64,000 bases of DNA from Amniculibacterium aquaticum (GTDB lineage: Bacteria > Bacteroidota > Bacteroidia > Flavobacteriales > Weeksellaceae). A program made the translations under genes and the position numbers. Location of the stretch: NCBI RefSeq assembly GCF_003852705.1, contig NZ_REFA01000001.1, forward strand, positions 1 to 64,000, read 5' to 3'. Positions 1 to 8,607 of the stretch are shown here, in pieces. A model generated the notes under the pieces. That model was not told the origin of the DNA. It searched no databases and saw only the letters and a program-made list of their open reading frames with translations. The stretch's first letter is position 1; each line of letters opens with the position of its first letter.

Positions 1-507
1 CACTTTATTTGTTATCCTAGATTTTAACTTTGGGAAAAAAATATCAATTTTTTCAATCCTTTTTTGTAAACAATGATTACTTATAAATTCAAATCTCTTT
101 ATTTGATAAGTGTGAAATTTTTCTAGTATTAATGAATATATTTTGTGAAGTTCAAAAGAAGAATTAACTACACTATAAAAATCATAATAGGTGGCATAGT
201 AGACAATGCTTTCCTCTAAAGATTCAATAATTTCACAGTTTTGCGAAAGATTATGAAAACTGGCCCAATTTGAACAGAATTGGTTTTCTAATGATATCAA
301 ACGAGTTTTTTCAATTCCATTTTCATCAATATAGTAGGCTCTTAACGCTCCTTTTTCAACATAAAAAACCTTATCACATATTTGAGTACTATTAATTAAA
401 ATTTCATTTTTTTTTAACTTTTGATATGAAAAAATTGAAACAAATTTATTCACGTCTGTTTCATTAATCTTCTTGACAGTTCTAATATGTTCAATAAAAT
501 TTGTCAT
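1..507 (-). CDS. Crp/Fnr-type cyclic-nucleotide-binding-domain regulator, partial
   Basis: The frame reads from an ATG at 507 to the left edge without a stop, giving 169 residues; the C-terminus lies outside the window. The N-terminus starts MTNFIEHIR. The central part has the layout of a cNMP-binding beta-roll as found in Bacteroidota Crp/Fnr proteins, including FYVEKGALRAYY, followed by a long helix and the start of the C-terminal region (HCLQKRIEKI). The expected helix-turn-helix is not visible here. Such proteins are transcription regulators, often of respiration or stress genes, and many Bacteroidota members have lost ligand-binding residues. No target can be assigned. It is more AT-rich than the genes to its right. 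Confidence 0.75.
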   Translation of the reverse strand, partial: MTNFIEHIRTVKKINETDVNKFVSIFSYQKLKKNEILINSTQICDKVFYVEKGALRAYYIDENGIEKTRLISLENQFCSNWASFHNLSQNCEIIESLEESIVYYATYYDFYSVVNSSFELHKIYSLILEKFHTYQIKRFEFISNHCLQKRIEKIDIFFPKLKSRITNKV

Positions 508-566
508 GTCCTTATTTTTTTTCTAAAATACAATTTTTTTAAAAAAGTTGGAGGAAAATTGGATCT

Positions 567-608
567 TCCTGCATTTTTGTTGGAATGTGCACAGGGCAAA
601 ATGCAGGA
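567..608. repeat. Inverted repeat in the intergenic region
   Basis: TCCTGCATTTT at 567-577 is exactly complementary to AAAATGCAGGA at 598-608 across a 20-base loop. It lies in the 240-base gap (508-747) upstream of the Crp-type gene and downstream of the HAD gene. No T-run follows either arm, so a simple terminator is unlikely. The rest of the gap shows nothing else I can name. Confidence 0.4.
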
Positions 609-747
609 TGTGCAATGCGCGCTGGCAAGAAAAGGTGCTGGAAAAAAGAATAAATTTTGCGTGGGGAGTGTAAAAATTATTCATTCAGTTCGGTTTAAGT
701 TTTCACAATCTTTGTTTAGACACGCTTTTTGGTAGCATAGCAGATAA

Positions 748-1443
748 CTATAAAATTTCCTTGAGGTCGGTTAATTTTTTTATGGTCCTCACCTTTTCTT
801 GGTACAGATCGTCGTTGAAAACATCAAAGAAAACCACTTCCATTCCGAAGGAAAGTCCACCCTCGATATCGGCAATCCAATCGTCACCAATCATGATGCT
901 TTCTTCTGTTTTGGCATGGGCTTTATTGATGGCCAATTGGAAAATTTCTGGCTGAGGTTTTCTAATGTTGATCTCGTCTGCAGAAGTTACGGTGTCAAAA
1001 TATTGAGAAATTCCCGATTCGTTTACTTTTCTGTGGGTTACTTCGTGAAAGCCGTTGGATAGAATATGCAAGCGATAGTTTTTAGTTTTCAAATAATCCA
1101 AAACTTCCAAACAGCCTTCTACCAAGTGATTGTAGGCGAGGATTTCGTCTAAGAAATGCGATTCAAAATACTGTGAAAGTTCCATATTGTCGATGCCAAA
1201 AAATAAAAAACTGTCGTAGAAACGGTGTTTTCTCAAATGGATTTTGTCGATTTTGCCATCACGAATTTGTGCCCAAAGGTGTTCGTTAATGGTGAAGTAT
1301 TCTTTATGGAAGTCCTCGAAATTCAAATGGTATTTTTCCTTAATTTTTTCCCTTTCAAAAATGGTTTTCAGGGTGAGGTAAGCATTCTTACGATGATCCC
1401 AAAGGGTGTTGTCGAGGTCAAAAAAAATGTGCCTTATTTTCAT
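748..1443 (-). CDS. HAD-superfamily hydrolase, YjjG-like nucleotidase
   Basis: A 231-residue HAD phosphatase. Motif I is FFDLDNTLWDH near the N-terminus (nucleophile Asp and general acid Asp), motif II is the Ser of HILSNG, and motifs III/IV are the Lys of RKPQPEIF and GDDWIADIEG. The helical cap between motifs I and II and the DNTLWDH signature fit the YjjG group, which in E. coli dephosphorylates non-canonical pyrimidine nucleotides. The substrate here is inferred from similarity only. I chose the ATG at 1443 because the upstream alternative at 1452 is a TTG and would add three residues ahead of the normal MKIRHIFFD start. It stands alone, with non-coding sequence on both sides. Confidence 0.85.
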   Translation of the reverse strand: MKIRHIFFDLDNTLWDHRKNAYLTLKTIFEREKIKEKYHLNFEDFHKEYFTINEHLWAQIRDGKIDKIHLRKHRFYDSFLFFGIDNMELSQYFESHFLDEILAYNHLVEGCLEVLDYLKTKNYRLHILSNGFHEVTHRKVNESGISQYFDTVTSADEINIRKPQPEIFQLAINKAHAKTEESIMIGDDWIADIEGGLSFGMEVVFFDVFNDDLYQEKVRTIKKLTDLKEIL

Positions 1444-1654
1444 AAGACACAAAAGTAATTAATTAATCTTGTTTTAATTCTTGCAAATGCAAAAGGTTTT
1501 TATTGGGGTTTTAACAGCTGCCAAACTTTTAGAAAAATTTAAAATAAATTGTACGGTTTTGGCTTTGGGCATCCGTTTTTTGACGGACAAAGAATCGTTT
1601 TTTTTCATAGGCACAAGCTTATTTTGTATCTAAAACGATTTTTCTGTTAAATTA

Positions 1655-2248
1655 TTATTGTATTGTCAAAATAATTTGATTTTCAACCATTATTTTTCTC
1701 AAATTTATTAAGGCATAACGGACTCTTCCCAAAGTGGTGTTGATGCTGGAATCGGTATGTTCGGCAATTTCTTTGAAGCTAAGATTGTCAATAAAACGAA
1801 GTTTGATGATTTCTTTTTGGTTTTCAGGCAATAAGTCAATCATTTTGTAAAGGTCTGCAACGATTTGATTTTTCACCAAACGATCTTCAATGTTATCAGA
1901 TTGTTCTTGGATGAAATCGAAAATCGAAAATTCATCGGACGGATTGTTGCTGTCGGAGATCATGGTTCTTTTGGATTTGGCTCTAAAATGATCGATAATC
2001 AGGTTATGAGCGATTCTTTTGATCCAAACCACAAATTTTCCTTCGTCGTTGTATTTCCCTTCTTTTATTACGATAATGGCTTTCATGAAGGTATCTTGAA
2101 AGATGTCATTGGCCAAATCGTCATCTAAAATTTTATAATAAATAAAGGAGAATAACTCTTTTTGGTAGCGGATGATCAATTGGGACAAGGCATTCTCGTC
2201 TCCATTTTTATACTGAGAAATCAGTTGGTTGTCGGCAATCTCGTTCAT
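1655..2248 (-). CDS. ECF-type RNA polymerase sigma factor
   Basis: A 197-residue sigma-70 family protein. Region 2 spans roughly residues 12-90 (DIFQDTFMKAI, then FVVWIKRIAHNLIIDHFR) and region 4 the last 70 residues (LLPENQKEIIKLRFIDNLSFKEIA, with the recognition helix in SSINTTLGRVRYALINLRK). There is no region 3 or 1.1, so it belongs to the extracytoplasmic-function class. No anti-sigma gene of the FecR or zinc-binding type adjoins it, so its trigger cannot be read from context. Initiation is placed at the ATG at 2248 rather than the in-frame GTG at 2266. Sigma factors of this kind are common in Bacteroidota and often control envelope or stress regulons. Confidence 0.9.
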   Translation of the reverse strand: MNEIADNQLISQYKNGDENALSQLIIRYQKELFSFIYYKILDDDLANDIFQDTFMKAIIVIKEGKYNDEGKFVVWIKRIAHNLIIDHFRAKSKRTMISDSNNPSDEFSIFDFIQEQSDNIEDRLVKNQIVADLYKMIDLLPENQKEIIKLRFIDNLSFKEIAEHTDSSINTTLGRVRYALINLRKIMVENQIILTIQ

Positions 2249-2436
2249 GTTATTACTTCTTTGCACTCCTTGCGTAACGGCAAACAGCTGGTTGTTTTTT
2301 TATTAATTAAAAGAAGTAAAAGTGTTATCTATAAAAATTGCGTTTTGTTCGGGGTAAAAATATAAATTATTTGCAATGTATTGCATTAAAAATTGAATTT
2401 TAACATATACAATGTTCGATTCTTGATGACTAAGTA

Positions 2437-2913
2437 TTATTTACTAAAGACTGCCAGCGGAATGTTGAGTGTAAAATTGAAATTCAGTCCTTGTAATTTC
2501 TTTCCGTTGATGCCGTTTTTATCCAAGGGAAAAGCATAGCCTGCTGTTAGGTCGATGATGCCAAAAAGCGATGCTCCAATCTTGGGCGAGATGTGTTTTG
2601 TACTGATTTCGGCTCCTGTCAAAAAGTAGTAGGAATGGTGGATGTCCACATTTTTCTCCGTATTGACGAGTATTTCACCTTGAATTTTCGGGATCACAGC
2701 AAATTGACTGTTTACAGAGCCCAAAAGCACACCGCCACCCAATCGGTAGAGAAAGTCGTCGTTCTTCAAAAAAATAAATCGAGCTCCCAATTCTCCAAAA
2801 CTTTGGTTTTGGTATTGGTATCCTGCATAAACGGTGCTGTGTGTTGTTATTTGTGCCTGTGTGGAAATGGAAAATAAAAATATGAATATTGGGGCGATCA
2901 GTTTATGGAACAT
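2437..2913 (-). CDS. Secreted/outer-membrane hypothetical protein
   Basis: A 158-residue protein with a clear signal peptide: hydrophobic core FIFLFSIS and a cleavage-like AQ at about residue 21. The mature part alternates polar and hydrophobic residues with aromatic-rich stretches (YAGYQYQNQSFGELGARFIF) and ends in F-S-K, consistent with a small beta-rich outer-membrane or periplasmic protein. I do not recognise a named family. It lies downstream of no obvious partner and is divergent from the oligopeptidase gene at 3019; the 105 bases between them must hold both promoters. Confidence 0.7.
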   Translation of the reverse strand: MFHKLIAPIFIFLFSISTQAQITTHSTVYAGYQYQNQSFGELGARFIFLKNDDFLYRLGGGVLLGSVNSQFAVIPKIQGEILVNTEKNVDIHHSYYFLTGAEISTKHISPKIGASLFGIIDLTAGYAFPLDKNGINGKKLQGLNFNFTLNIPLAVFSK

Positions 2914-2993
2914 TCTAAATTAATTTAAGGGGTAAAAGTATAAAGTTTTACCGAAACCTAAAGAATCTGAAAAATTTTTATATGGAAATGACC

Positions 2994-3001
2994 TATCTTT
3001 G
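2994..3001 (+). promoter_or_regulatory. Bacteroidota -7 element for ptrB
   Basis: TATCTTTG matches the TANNTTTG consensus and sits 17 bases before the ATG at 3019, predicting a very short 5' leader. No convincing TTTG -33 box is visible at the usual spacing. Confidence 0.5.
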
Positions 3002-3018
3002 CAGACTTAAAATCGAAC

Positions 3019-5073
3019 ATGCAAGCACCTAAGGTTAAGAAAATAGAGAAAATTTTAGAAATTCATAACGACCAAAGAATCGACAATTATTTTTGGCTGA
3101 ACGAAAGAGAAAATCCTGAAGTTTTAGAATATCTGAATAAAGAAAACGACTATTGTGATTTCATGATGAAAGACACCGAAGACTTGCAAAACGATTTGTA
3201 CGAGGAAATGAAAGCCCGATACAAAAAGGACGACGAGTCTTTACCTTACTTTTTCAATGCTTATTGGTATATTGTACGATACGAAGCCGGAAAAGAATAT
3301 CCAATTTTTACCAGGAAATTTCAAAATTTAGAAAACACGGAAGAAATCATCATCAATGCCAATGAATTGGCTGAAGGTAAAGATTTCTATGACCTTGGCA
3401 GTATTGCTGTGAGTCCGAACAATAAAATAGCAGCCTTTTCCGAAGATGTTTTGGGAAGAAGAATTTATACCATTCGTTTCAAAAACTTAGAAACCGGCGA
3501 GTTTTTAACAGATGAAATAAACAATTGTACGGGTAAAGCCGTTTGGACAGCCGACAACCGGTATGTTTTTTACATCGTAAAGGACAAGAGTTTGAGAGCG
3601 TATAAAGTTTTCAGGCATCAATTGGGAACTTCGACCAAAGACGATGTTCTTATCTTTCATGAAAAAGACGATGCCTTTGATGTTAATGTGTACAAAACCA
3701 AGAGTTTAGACTATGTTTTCATCGCAAGTTCCAGCTCTATTTCGGATGAGCATCGTTTTATTTCTGCAGATACACCTTTGGCAGATTTTACCATCATTCA
3801 GTCTCGTGAAGACGATTTAGAATACGCTGTAGAACATTATCAGGACGAGTTTTACATCATCACCAATGCCGATGAAGCCACCAACTTCAAGTTGGTAAAA
3901 ACCAAAGTGGATGCCTGTGGTAAAGAAAATTGGCAAGAAGTTATCCCGCATCGCAAAGAAGTATTGTTGGAAGGATTTGAAATTTTCAAAAACTACTTGG
4001 TTTTGGAAGAGCGAGAGCAAGGTTTGTTGCAAATAAAAATTATAGATTTTGCAAGTGACAATTCCTATTATTTGCCTTTTTCAGATCCAACTTATACCGC
4101 ATACATCGCTTCCAATTTGGAGTTTGATACGGATAAACTTCGTTACGGATACACTTCCATGACCCAGCCTCATGCTACTTTGGAGTACGATATGAAGGTG
4201 AAAACCACAGAGGTATTGAAACAACATGAAGTGTTGGGAGGCAAATTTTTAAAAGAAAATTACATTTCCGAAAGGATTTGGGCGCCGTCCAGAGATGGGA
4301 AAACCAAAGTTCCGATTTCCATAGTTTATCATAAAAACACCACAAAATCTGCTGATACACCACTGTTAATTTACGGATACGGCAGTTACGGACATACGGT
4401 GGACGCAGGTTTTTCCAATGTTAGGTTGTCCTTATTGGATCGAGGTTTTATCTATGCCATTGCGCATATTCGAGGAGGCGAATACTTAGGAAGAGATTGG
4501 TACGAAGACGGAAAAATGCTCAACAAAAAAAATACATTCTACGATTTTATCGATGCCGCAAAATATTTGGTCGGTCAACAGTACACTTCGCCTGGACACC
4601 TCTATGCCATGGGCGGTTCTGCCGGTGGTCTTTTGGTAGGTGCTGTGATGAATATGGAACCCGAACTGTTCAACGGAATTATCGCTCAAGTTCCGTTTGT
4701 GGATGTGGTAACGACCATGTTGGACGAAGAAATCCCGCTTACGACAGGTGAATTTGACGAATGGGGAAATCCCAAAAAGAAAAAATACTACGAGTATATG
4801 AAATCCTATTCGCCGTACGATAATGTGGAAGCGAAAGATTATCCCAATGTATTGATTACGACGGGTTTTCATGATAGTCAGGTGCAGTATTGGGAGCCGG
4901 CAAAATGGACCGCCAAACTGAGAGAGCTAAAAACCGATGATCATTTGTTGATATTTAAAACCGACCTCAGTTCCGGACACGGTGGTGCAAGTGGCCGATT
5001 CGAAAGCCTGAAAGAAGACGCTTTGGAATACGCTTTCTTGTTGAAATTGGAGCAATTAGCCACGAAGTGCTAA
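3019..5073 (+). CDS. ptrB: Oligopeptidase B (S9 family serine peptidase)
   Basis: A 684-residue S9A peptidase, the usual size for oligopeptidase B, which cuts short peptides after Arg or Lys. The N-terminal two thirds form the beta-propeller gate and the C-terminal part an alpha/beta hydrolase. The catalytic triad is visible: Ser534 in GGSAGGLL, Asp619 in GFHDSQVQYWEP and His654 in SGHGGASGR. The start has the typical hallmark DNYFWLNERENPEVLEYLN. No signal peptide is seen, so it is probably cytoplasmic or periplasmic by another route. It begins 17 bases after a good -7 element and is followed 83 bases later by an unrelated unknown gene. Confidence 0.93.
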   Translation: MQAPKVKKIEKILEIHNDQRIDNYFWLNERENPEVLEYLNKENDYCDFMMKDTEDLQNDLYEEMKARYKKDDESLPYFFNAYWYIVRYEAGKEYPIFTRKFQNLENTEEIIINANELAEGKDFYDLGSIAVSPNNKIAAFSEDVLGRRIYTIRFKNLETGEFLTDEINNCTGKAVWTADNRYVFYIVKDKSLRAYKVFRHQLGTSTKDDVLIFHEKDDAFDVNVYKTKSLDYVFIASSSSISDEHRFISADTPLADFTIIQSREDDLEYAVEHYQDEFYIITNADEATNFKLVKTKVDACGKENWQEVIPHRKEVLLEGFEIFKNYLVLEEREQGLLQIKIIDFASDNSYYLPFSDPTYTAYIASNLEFDTDKLRYGYTSMTQPHATLEYDMKVKTTEVLKQHEVLGGKFLKENYISERIWAPSRDGKTKVPISIVYHKNTTKSADTPLLIYGYGSYGHTVDAGFSNVRLSLLDRGFIYAIAHIRGGEYLGRDWYEDGKMLNKKNTFYDFIDAAKYLVGQQYTSPGHLYAMGGSAGGLLVGAVMNMEPELFNGIIAQVPFVDVVTTMLDEEIPLTTGEFDEWGNPKKKKYYEYMKSYSPYDNVEAKDYPNVLITTGFHDSQVQYWEPAKWTAKLRELKTDDHLLIFKTDLSSGHGGASGRFESLKEDALEYAFLLKLEQLATKC

Positions 5074-5156
5074 ACGAACGACCAAGTGTATTACCTTTGA
5101 GCGTGAAAGAAGGGTTTAATATTGAACCCAAATTGTTAAACAATTAAATTGATAAA

Positions 5157-5540
5157 ATGACAGAAGCAATATTATGGTCCAAAGTAGAATTTTTTTTTGA
5201 AGAACATTTTCAAACCGAAAAACATCCTTCGATAGACACTCTTTTGTATCTGATTGGGATACAAGAGTTGGGCAGTGGCATGCAGAAATACAGCAAAGAT
5301 GACAAAATAAACATCTTGCACATTGCGGTTTGCCGTCTGTTAGAGCCTTTTGGTTATTACAAATTCACCCATTATGACGACGATGGCTATCCTCATTTTG
5401 TGGAATTGCAAACCTTACCGGAACTGAAACCCAACGAGCAACAAATCCTCATGAAAAAAGCCATCATTCAGTACTTTATGGACGAAGAATTGTTTGATGA
5501 AGAAACCCAGCGAGAGATTCAAGAAAAGTTGGAGGGGTAA
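5157..5540 (+). CDS. Conserved-looking hypothetical protein, 127 aa
   Basis: An acidic 127-residue cytoplasmic protein with no signal peptide or membrane segment. The central part (IGIQELGSGMQKYSKDDKINILHIAVCRLLEPFGYY) looks like two amphipathic helices, and the C-terminus (FDEETQREIQEKLEG) is a charged helix. I do not recognise a family, though the codon use and strict ATG start argue that it is a real gene. It follows ptrB by 83 bases and ends in a strong hairpin terminator at 5594-5646. It might be cotranscribed with ptrB. Confidence 0.7.
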   Translation: MTEAILWSKVEFFFEEHFQTEKHPSIDTLLYLIGIQELGSGMQKYSKDDKINILHIAVCRLLEPFGYYKFTHYDDDGYPHFVELQTLPELKPNEQQILMKKAIIQYFMDEELFDEETQREIQEKLEG

Positions 5541-5593
5541 TAAAGAGCTTTATTTCATCTGTTTGTATTAAAGACAAAACACTCTCATATCCA

Positions 5594-5646
5594 TTGCGGT
5601 TAAATTCTTAAAATGATGGGTTTTAAGAATCTAACCGTAATTTTTT
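5594..5646 (+). terminator. Long-stem intrinsic terminator
   Basis: The arm at 5594-5613 (TTGCGGTTAAATTCTTAAAA) pairs with 5621-5640 across a 7-base loop, 18 of 20 positions being complementary, and a T6 run follows. It separates the 127-aa gene from the histidine kinase. Confidence 0.75.
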
Positions 5647-5714
5647 GGCTCAATATTTGTTTAATGAATGTTAAAAGTCGTAATTTTAACAAAAATTCAT
5701 TAAATTAAAAGTCC

Positions 5715-7262
5715 ATGAACAATAAATTCATCCCGGTCATCTCTGTATTCATGACGATTTCACTCATAGTTTTCGTTACGCTACAGGTGTATTGGCTCAA
5801 GGGATATTATCGTGCATTGGAAGAGCAGTTCTCCAACAGGGTCAATACCGCCATGGAAAGTGCTGCCGTAAAAATTTCAGAAATTGAAGCCGAAAAATAC
5901 ATGAACCAAGATTTTAAAAATTTTGGAAACACCATTGTCAAAGGCTCCAACCAACCGTCACAAACCTACATACAGCAAAATGCCGATTCGGCGAATCGGA
6001 AAACAATAACTTTTCAATCGAAAATTATTGAAAACCAAAACATTCCTATTTCAACACAAGGCGATAGCCTGAAAACCACAAAAGTCTATACCGATGAGGG
6101 TATTTTGAAATTTAAAAAAAGCAACAACCTCGAATTGCTCACCACCAAGATGAGCCAGGACTTCAAGGACAATACCTATTCCTTAAAAGAATTTGTAAAG
6201 TTGGATGCCAGCAATTTGCCCATAGAAAAAAGGGTGAATAAAAAAGTATTGGATTCTGTTTTGACCTATGAACTGAAGCTCAACGGCATCGACACTCAGT
6301 TTGGGTATGGAGTTTTTGACAAGCATCAAAAACTAACCTCAATGACCGATGAGGTTTATAAAACGGAAAAGGACAAAACCAATTATTCGTATCCGCTGTT
6401 TTCCGACAGCAAAGACAGGATATTATACACCCTTAACTTGGTTTTCCCCAAAAAAGATTATTCCTTAGCCAAAAACAACTTGCCCCAACTTTTGGGGACT
6501 TTTCTTTCGTTGCTCACCATTTTGGGCATCTACATCATCTCCATCAGTTATATGATGAAACAGAAGAAAATTGCGGATATCAAAACGGATTTTATCAACA
6601 ACATGTCCCACGAGTTCAAGACACCGTTGGCAACCATATCCGTAGCGACAGACTCTTTGGCAAACGACAAAATAGCAACCAATCCGGACAAGGTCAGATA
6701 TTACGCTACCCTCATCAAACAAGAAAATCTGAGGATGAAAAAGCAGGTAGAAAATGTTTTGAATATGAGCAAGTTGGAGCGAAATGAAGTGCAACTTCAC
6801 CTGAAAGAAACCAATGTTAGAGACTTAATCAAAAGTGTTTCTGAGTCCGTAGGTCTCATTGTTGCTCAAAGAAACGGATCGCTAACCCAGGATTTTAATA
6901 CGGAAAAATACATTTTTAAAGTAGATGAATTTCACCTGTCCAATGTATTGGTCAATTTGTTGGATAATGCCAATAAATATTCTCCAGAAGCACCAGAAAT
7001 AAAGGTGAAAACGAAAAATGAAGGTCAGTTTTATGTGATAGAAATTTCCGATAAAGGCATGGGAATGGAAACTCAAAATAAACTGAAAATTTTCGAAAAA
7101 TTTTTCAGAGAAGAAACCGGAAATATCCACAATGTGAAAGGACAAGGACTTGGACTTTCGTATGTGAAAAAAATAATAGAATTGCACAAAGGTCAGATTA
7201 TTGTAGAGTCCATTAAGGGCAAAGGATCAACCTTTATTGTGAAAATACCAATGAATTTATAA
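5715..7262 (+). CDS. Sensor histidine kinase
   Basis: A 515-residue membrane sensor. TM1 is about residues 5-28 and TM2 about 256-281, enclosing a periplasmic sensor domain of roughly 225 residues without a recognisable fold. The HisKA box has the phospho-acceptor His299 in NNMSHEFKTPLATI. The HATPase domain shows the N box (LVNLLDNANKYS), DKGMGM and GQGLGLSYVKKI. It autophosphorylates and should pass phosphate to the response regulator 18 bases downstream. This arrangement is common in Bacteroidota, but the signal and regulon cannot be deduced from the sequence. Confidence 0.93.
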   Translation: MNNKFIPVISVFMTISLIVFVTLQVYWLKGYYRALEEQFSNRVNTAMESAAVKISEIEAEKYMNQDFKNFGNTIVKGSNQPSQTYIQQNADSANRKTITFQSKIIENQNIPISTQGDSLKTTKVYTDEGILKFKKSNNLELLTTKMSQDFKDNTYSLKEFVKLDASNLPIEKRVNKKVLDSVLTYELKLNGIDTQFGYGVFDKHQKLTSMTDEVYKTEKDKTNYSYPLFSDSKDRILYTLNLVFPKKDYSLAKNNLPQLLGTFLSLLTILGIYIISISYMMKQKKIADIKTDFINNMSHEFKTPLATISVATDSLANDKIATNPDKVRYYATLIKQENLRMKKQVENVLNMSKLERNEVQLHLKETNVRDLIKSVSESVGLIVAQRNGSLTQDFNTEKYIFKVDEFHLSNVLVNLLDNANKYSPEAPEIKVKTKNEGQFYVIEISDKGMGMETQNKLKIFEKFFREETGNIHNVKGQGLGLSYVKKIIELHKGQIIVESIKGKGSTFIVKIPMNL

Positions 7263-7280
7263 ACACCAAAAAATAACCTT

Positions 7281-7967
7281 ATGAACAGCAGAATATTATT
7301 AGTAGAAGACGACCAAAGTTTTGGAGCCGTACTAAAAGATTACCTGAGCATCAATAATTTTGATGTTACCTTAGCAACCGATGGCGAGCAAGGCCTGAAA
7401 GCCTTTACTGATGGCGAATTCGACATCTGCATTTTCGATGTCATGATGCCTAAGAAAGACGGTTTTTCTTTGGCTGAAGATGTGAAAAAATTAGACAAAG
7501 CCACGCCCATTATTTTCCTTACCGCAAAAAATTTGAGAGAAGACATACTGAGAGGTTACCAAATCGGTGCCGATGACTACATCACCAAGCCGTTTGATAC
7601 CGAATTGTTGTTGTACAAGATAAAAGCAATCTTGCAAAGAAGTACCGCAACCGATGCAGAAGATCAAGAACAATTCAAAATCAGCAACATGCTTTTTGAT
7701 TCCATTTTAAGGCAATTAAAGGTTCAGGATAACGAGTACAAGCTATCGCCAAAAGAAAACGAATTGCTGAAATTGTTGTGCCTGCATAGAAACGATTTTA
7801 TGCCAAGAGATTTGGCACTCAGAAAAATTTGGAAAAAAGAAAATTATTTCACCGCCAGAAGTATGGATGTGTACATTGCAAAATTGCGTAAATACCTTAA
7901 AGACGACGATGGATTGGAGATCATCAATGTCCATGGTGAAGGGTTCCGTTTGCTGGTGAAAAACTAA
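7281..7967 (+). CDS. OmpR/PhoB-type response regulator
   Basis: A 228-residue two-domain regulator. The receiver domain (residues 1-120) has the acidic pair in VEDD, the phospho-acceptor Asp53 in CIFDVMMPKKDG, the switch Thr in FLTAKN and Lys in DDYITKPF. The C-terminal winged helix (about 130-226) ends in SMDVYIAKLRKYLKDDDGLEIINVHGEGFRL, typical of OmpR/PhoB proteins. It lies 18 bases after the histidine kinase, so the two form an operon and a cognate pair. A hairpin terminator follows at 7977-8004. Confidence 0.95.
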   Translation: MNSRILLVEDDQSFGAVLKDYLSINNFDVTLATDGEQGLKAFTDGEFDICIFDVMMPKKDGFSLAEDVKKLDKATPIIFLTAKNLREDILRGYQIGADDYITKPFDTELLLYKIKAILQRSTATDAEDQEQFKISNMLFDSILRQLKVQDNEYKLSPKENELLKLLCLHRNDFMPRDLALRKIWKKENYFTARSMDVYIAKLRKYLKDDDGLEIINVHGEGFRLLVKN

Positions 7968-7976
7968 AATGAATTG

Positions 7977-8004
7977 AAAGACTGATAATTTTCAGTCTTT
8001 TTTT
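7977..8004 (+). terminator. Intrinsic terminator of the two-component operon
   Basis: AAAGACTGA at 7977-7985 pairs with TCAGTCTTT at 7992-8000 over a 6-base loop and runs into a T-tract. It lies just after the response regulator stop. Confidence 0.75.
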
Positions 8005-8026
8005 ATCTGAAAATAAATTTAATCTT

Positions 8027-8034
8027 TACCTTTG
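8027..8034 (+). promoter_or_regulatory. -7 element for the Cys/His-rich gene
   Basis: TACCTTTG matches TANNTTTG and ends 8 bases before the ATG at 8043, directly after the preceding terminator, so the metal locus has its own promoter with a very short leader. Confidence 0.5.
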
Positions 8035-8042
8035 CACCAATT

Positions 8043-8438
8043 ATGGCAAAACATCTGCACATTTGGCTTTTGATTTTATGCTTGGGACTGTTTGTCATTC
8101 CCAAACAATATTTCTTGGGTCAAAATGTAGGCGAGTCTTGCTGTGCGGTATCGATTACCCAGCAAGATCATTGCAAGTCAGATATCAAAGCAGGACACAA
8201 GTCCGATCATAAATCCGACTCTTGTCATAAAGATGGTAAAAACAAAAACCACTGTACAGGAAACTGCAACAATTGTGATATTTGCCATTTTTCAATAGCT
8301 GTTTTCCAAGTTCCAAATCATCAGGAGATGCCTGATCTGGCCGTGGATTTCAAAAACAAAAAGGAGGACTTTTCTTATGTTACTCCAGAATTTTCAAGTA
8401 TTTTTTCAAAAATTTGGCAACCGCCAAAAATAGGTTAA
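8043..8438 (+). CDS. Exported Cys/His-rich protein (possibly HYC_CC_PP-type)
   Basis: A 131-residue protein with an N-terminal membrane/signal segment (LHIWLLILCLGLFVI). The middle is packed with metal ligands: a CC pair (ESCCAVS), a run of Lys/His/Asp (AGHKSDHKSDSCHKDGKNK) and CTGNCNNCDICHF, then a C-terminal WQPPKIG. The CC and PP landmarks resemble small Bacteroidota proteins that databases call HYC_CC_PP family; that match is from memory and uncertain. It lies 169 bases upstream of a TonB-dependent receptor with a heavy-metal-associated domain, so a role in periplasmic copper or zinc binding is likely (inference). Confidence 0.75.
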   Translation: MAKHLHIWLLILCLGLFVIPKQYFLGQNVGESCCAVSITQQDHCKSDIKAGHKSDHKSDSCHKDGKNKNHCTGNCNNCDICHFSIAVFQVPNHQEMPDLAVDFKNKKEDFSYVTPEFSSIFSKIWQPPKIG

Positions 8439-8505
8439 TCTAATAATTTACAGCACAAATTATGCATTTTTCAAATTGAAATTTGAGAGTGTAACGATTT
8501 GGTAT

Positions 8506-8578
8506 TCACAGATTTGTTTTGAAATTTGTGACTTAAAATGAATTTTATTACTATTTTATGTATCAACGAAATGTTGAT
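8506..8578. promoter_or_regulatory. Two dyads upstream of the metal receptor gene
   Basis: TCACAGATTT (8506-8515) pairs with AAATTTGTGA (8522-8531) at 9 of 10 positions, and ATCAAC (8562-8567) pairs with GTTGAT (8573-8578). Both lie in the 169-base gap before the receptor ATG at 8608. They could be operators or leader hairpins; no metal-regulator consensus was recognised. Confidence 0.35.
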
Positions 8579-8607
8579 GAAAAAGTTAACCTATTTATGA
8601 TTTTAAA

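Noticed and set aside
487-735. An 82-aa plus-strand frame in the left intergenic region
   Set aside because: It overlaps the start of the Crp/Fnr gene on the other strand, has no domain and spans an inverted repeat.
4486-4872. A 128-aa minus-strand frame inside ptrB
   Set aside because: It is a shadow of the catalytic domain on the opposite strand.
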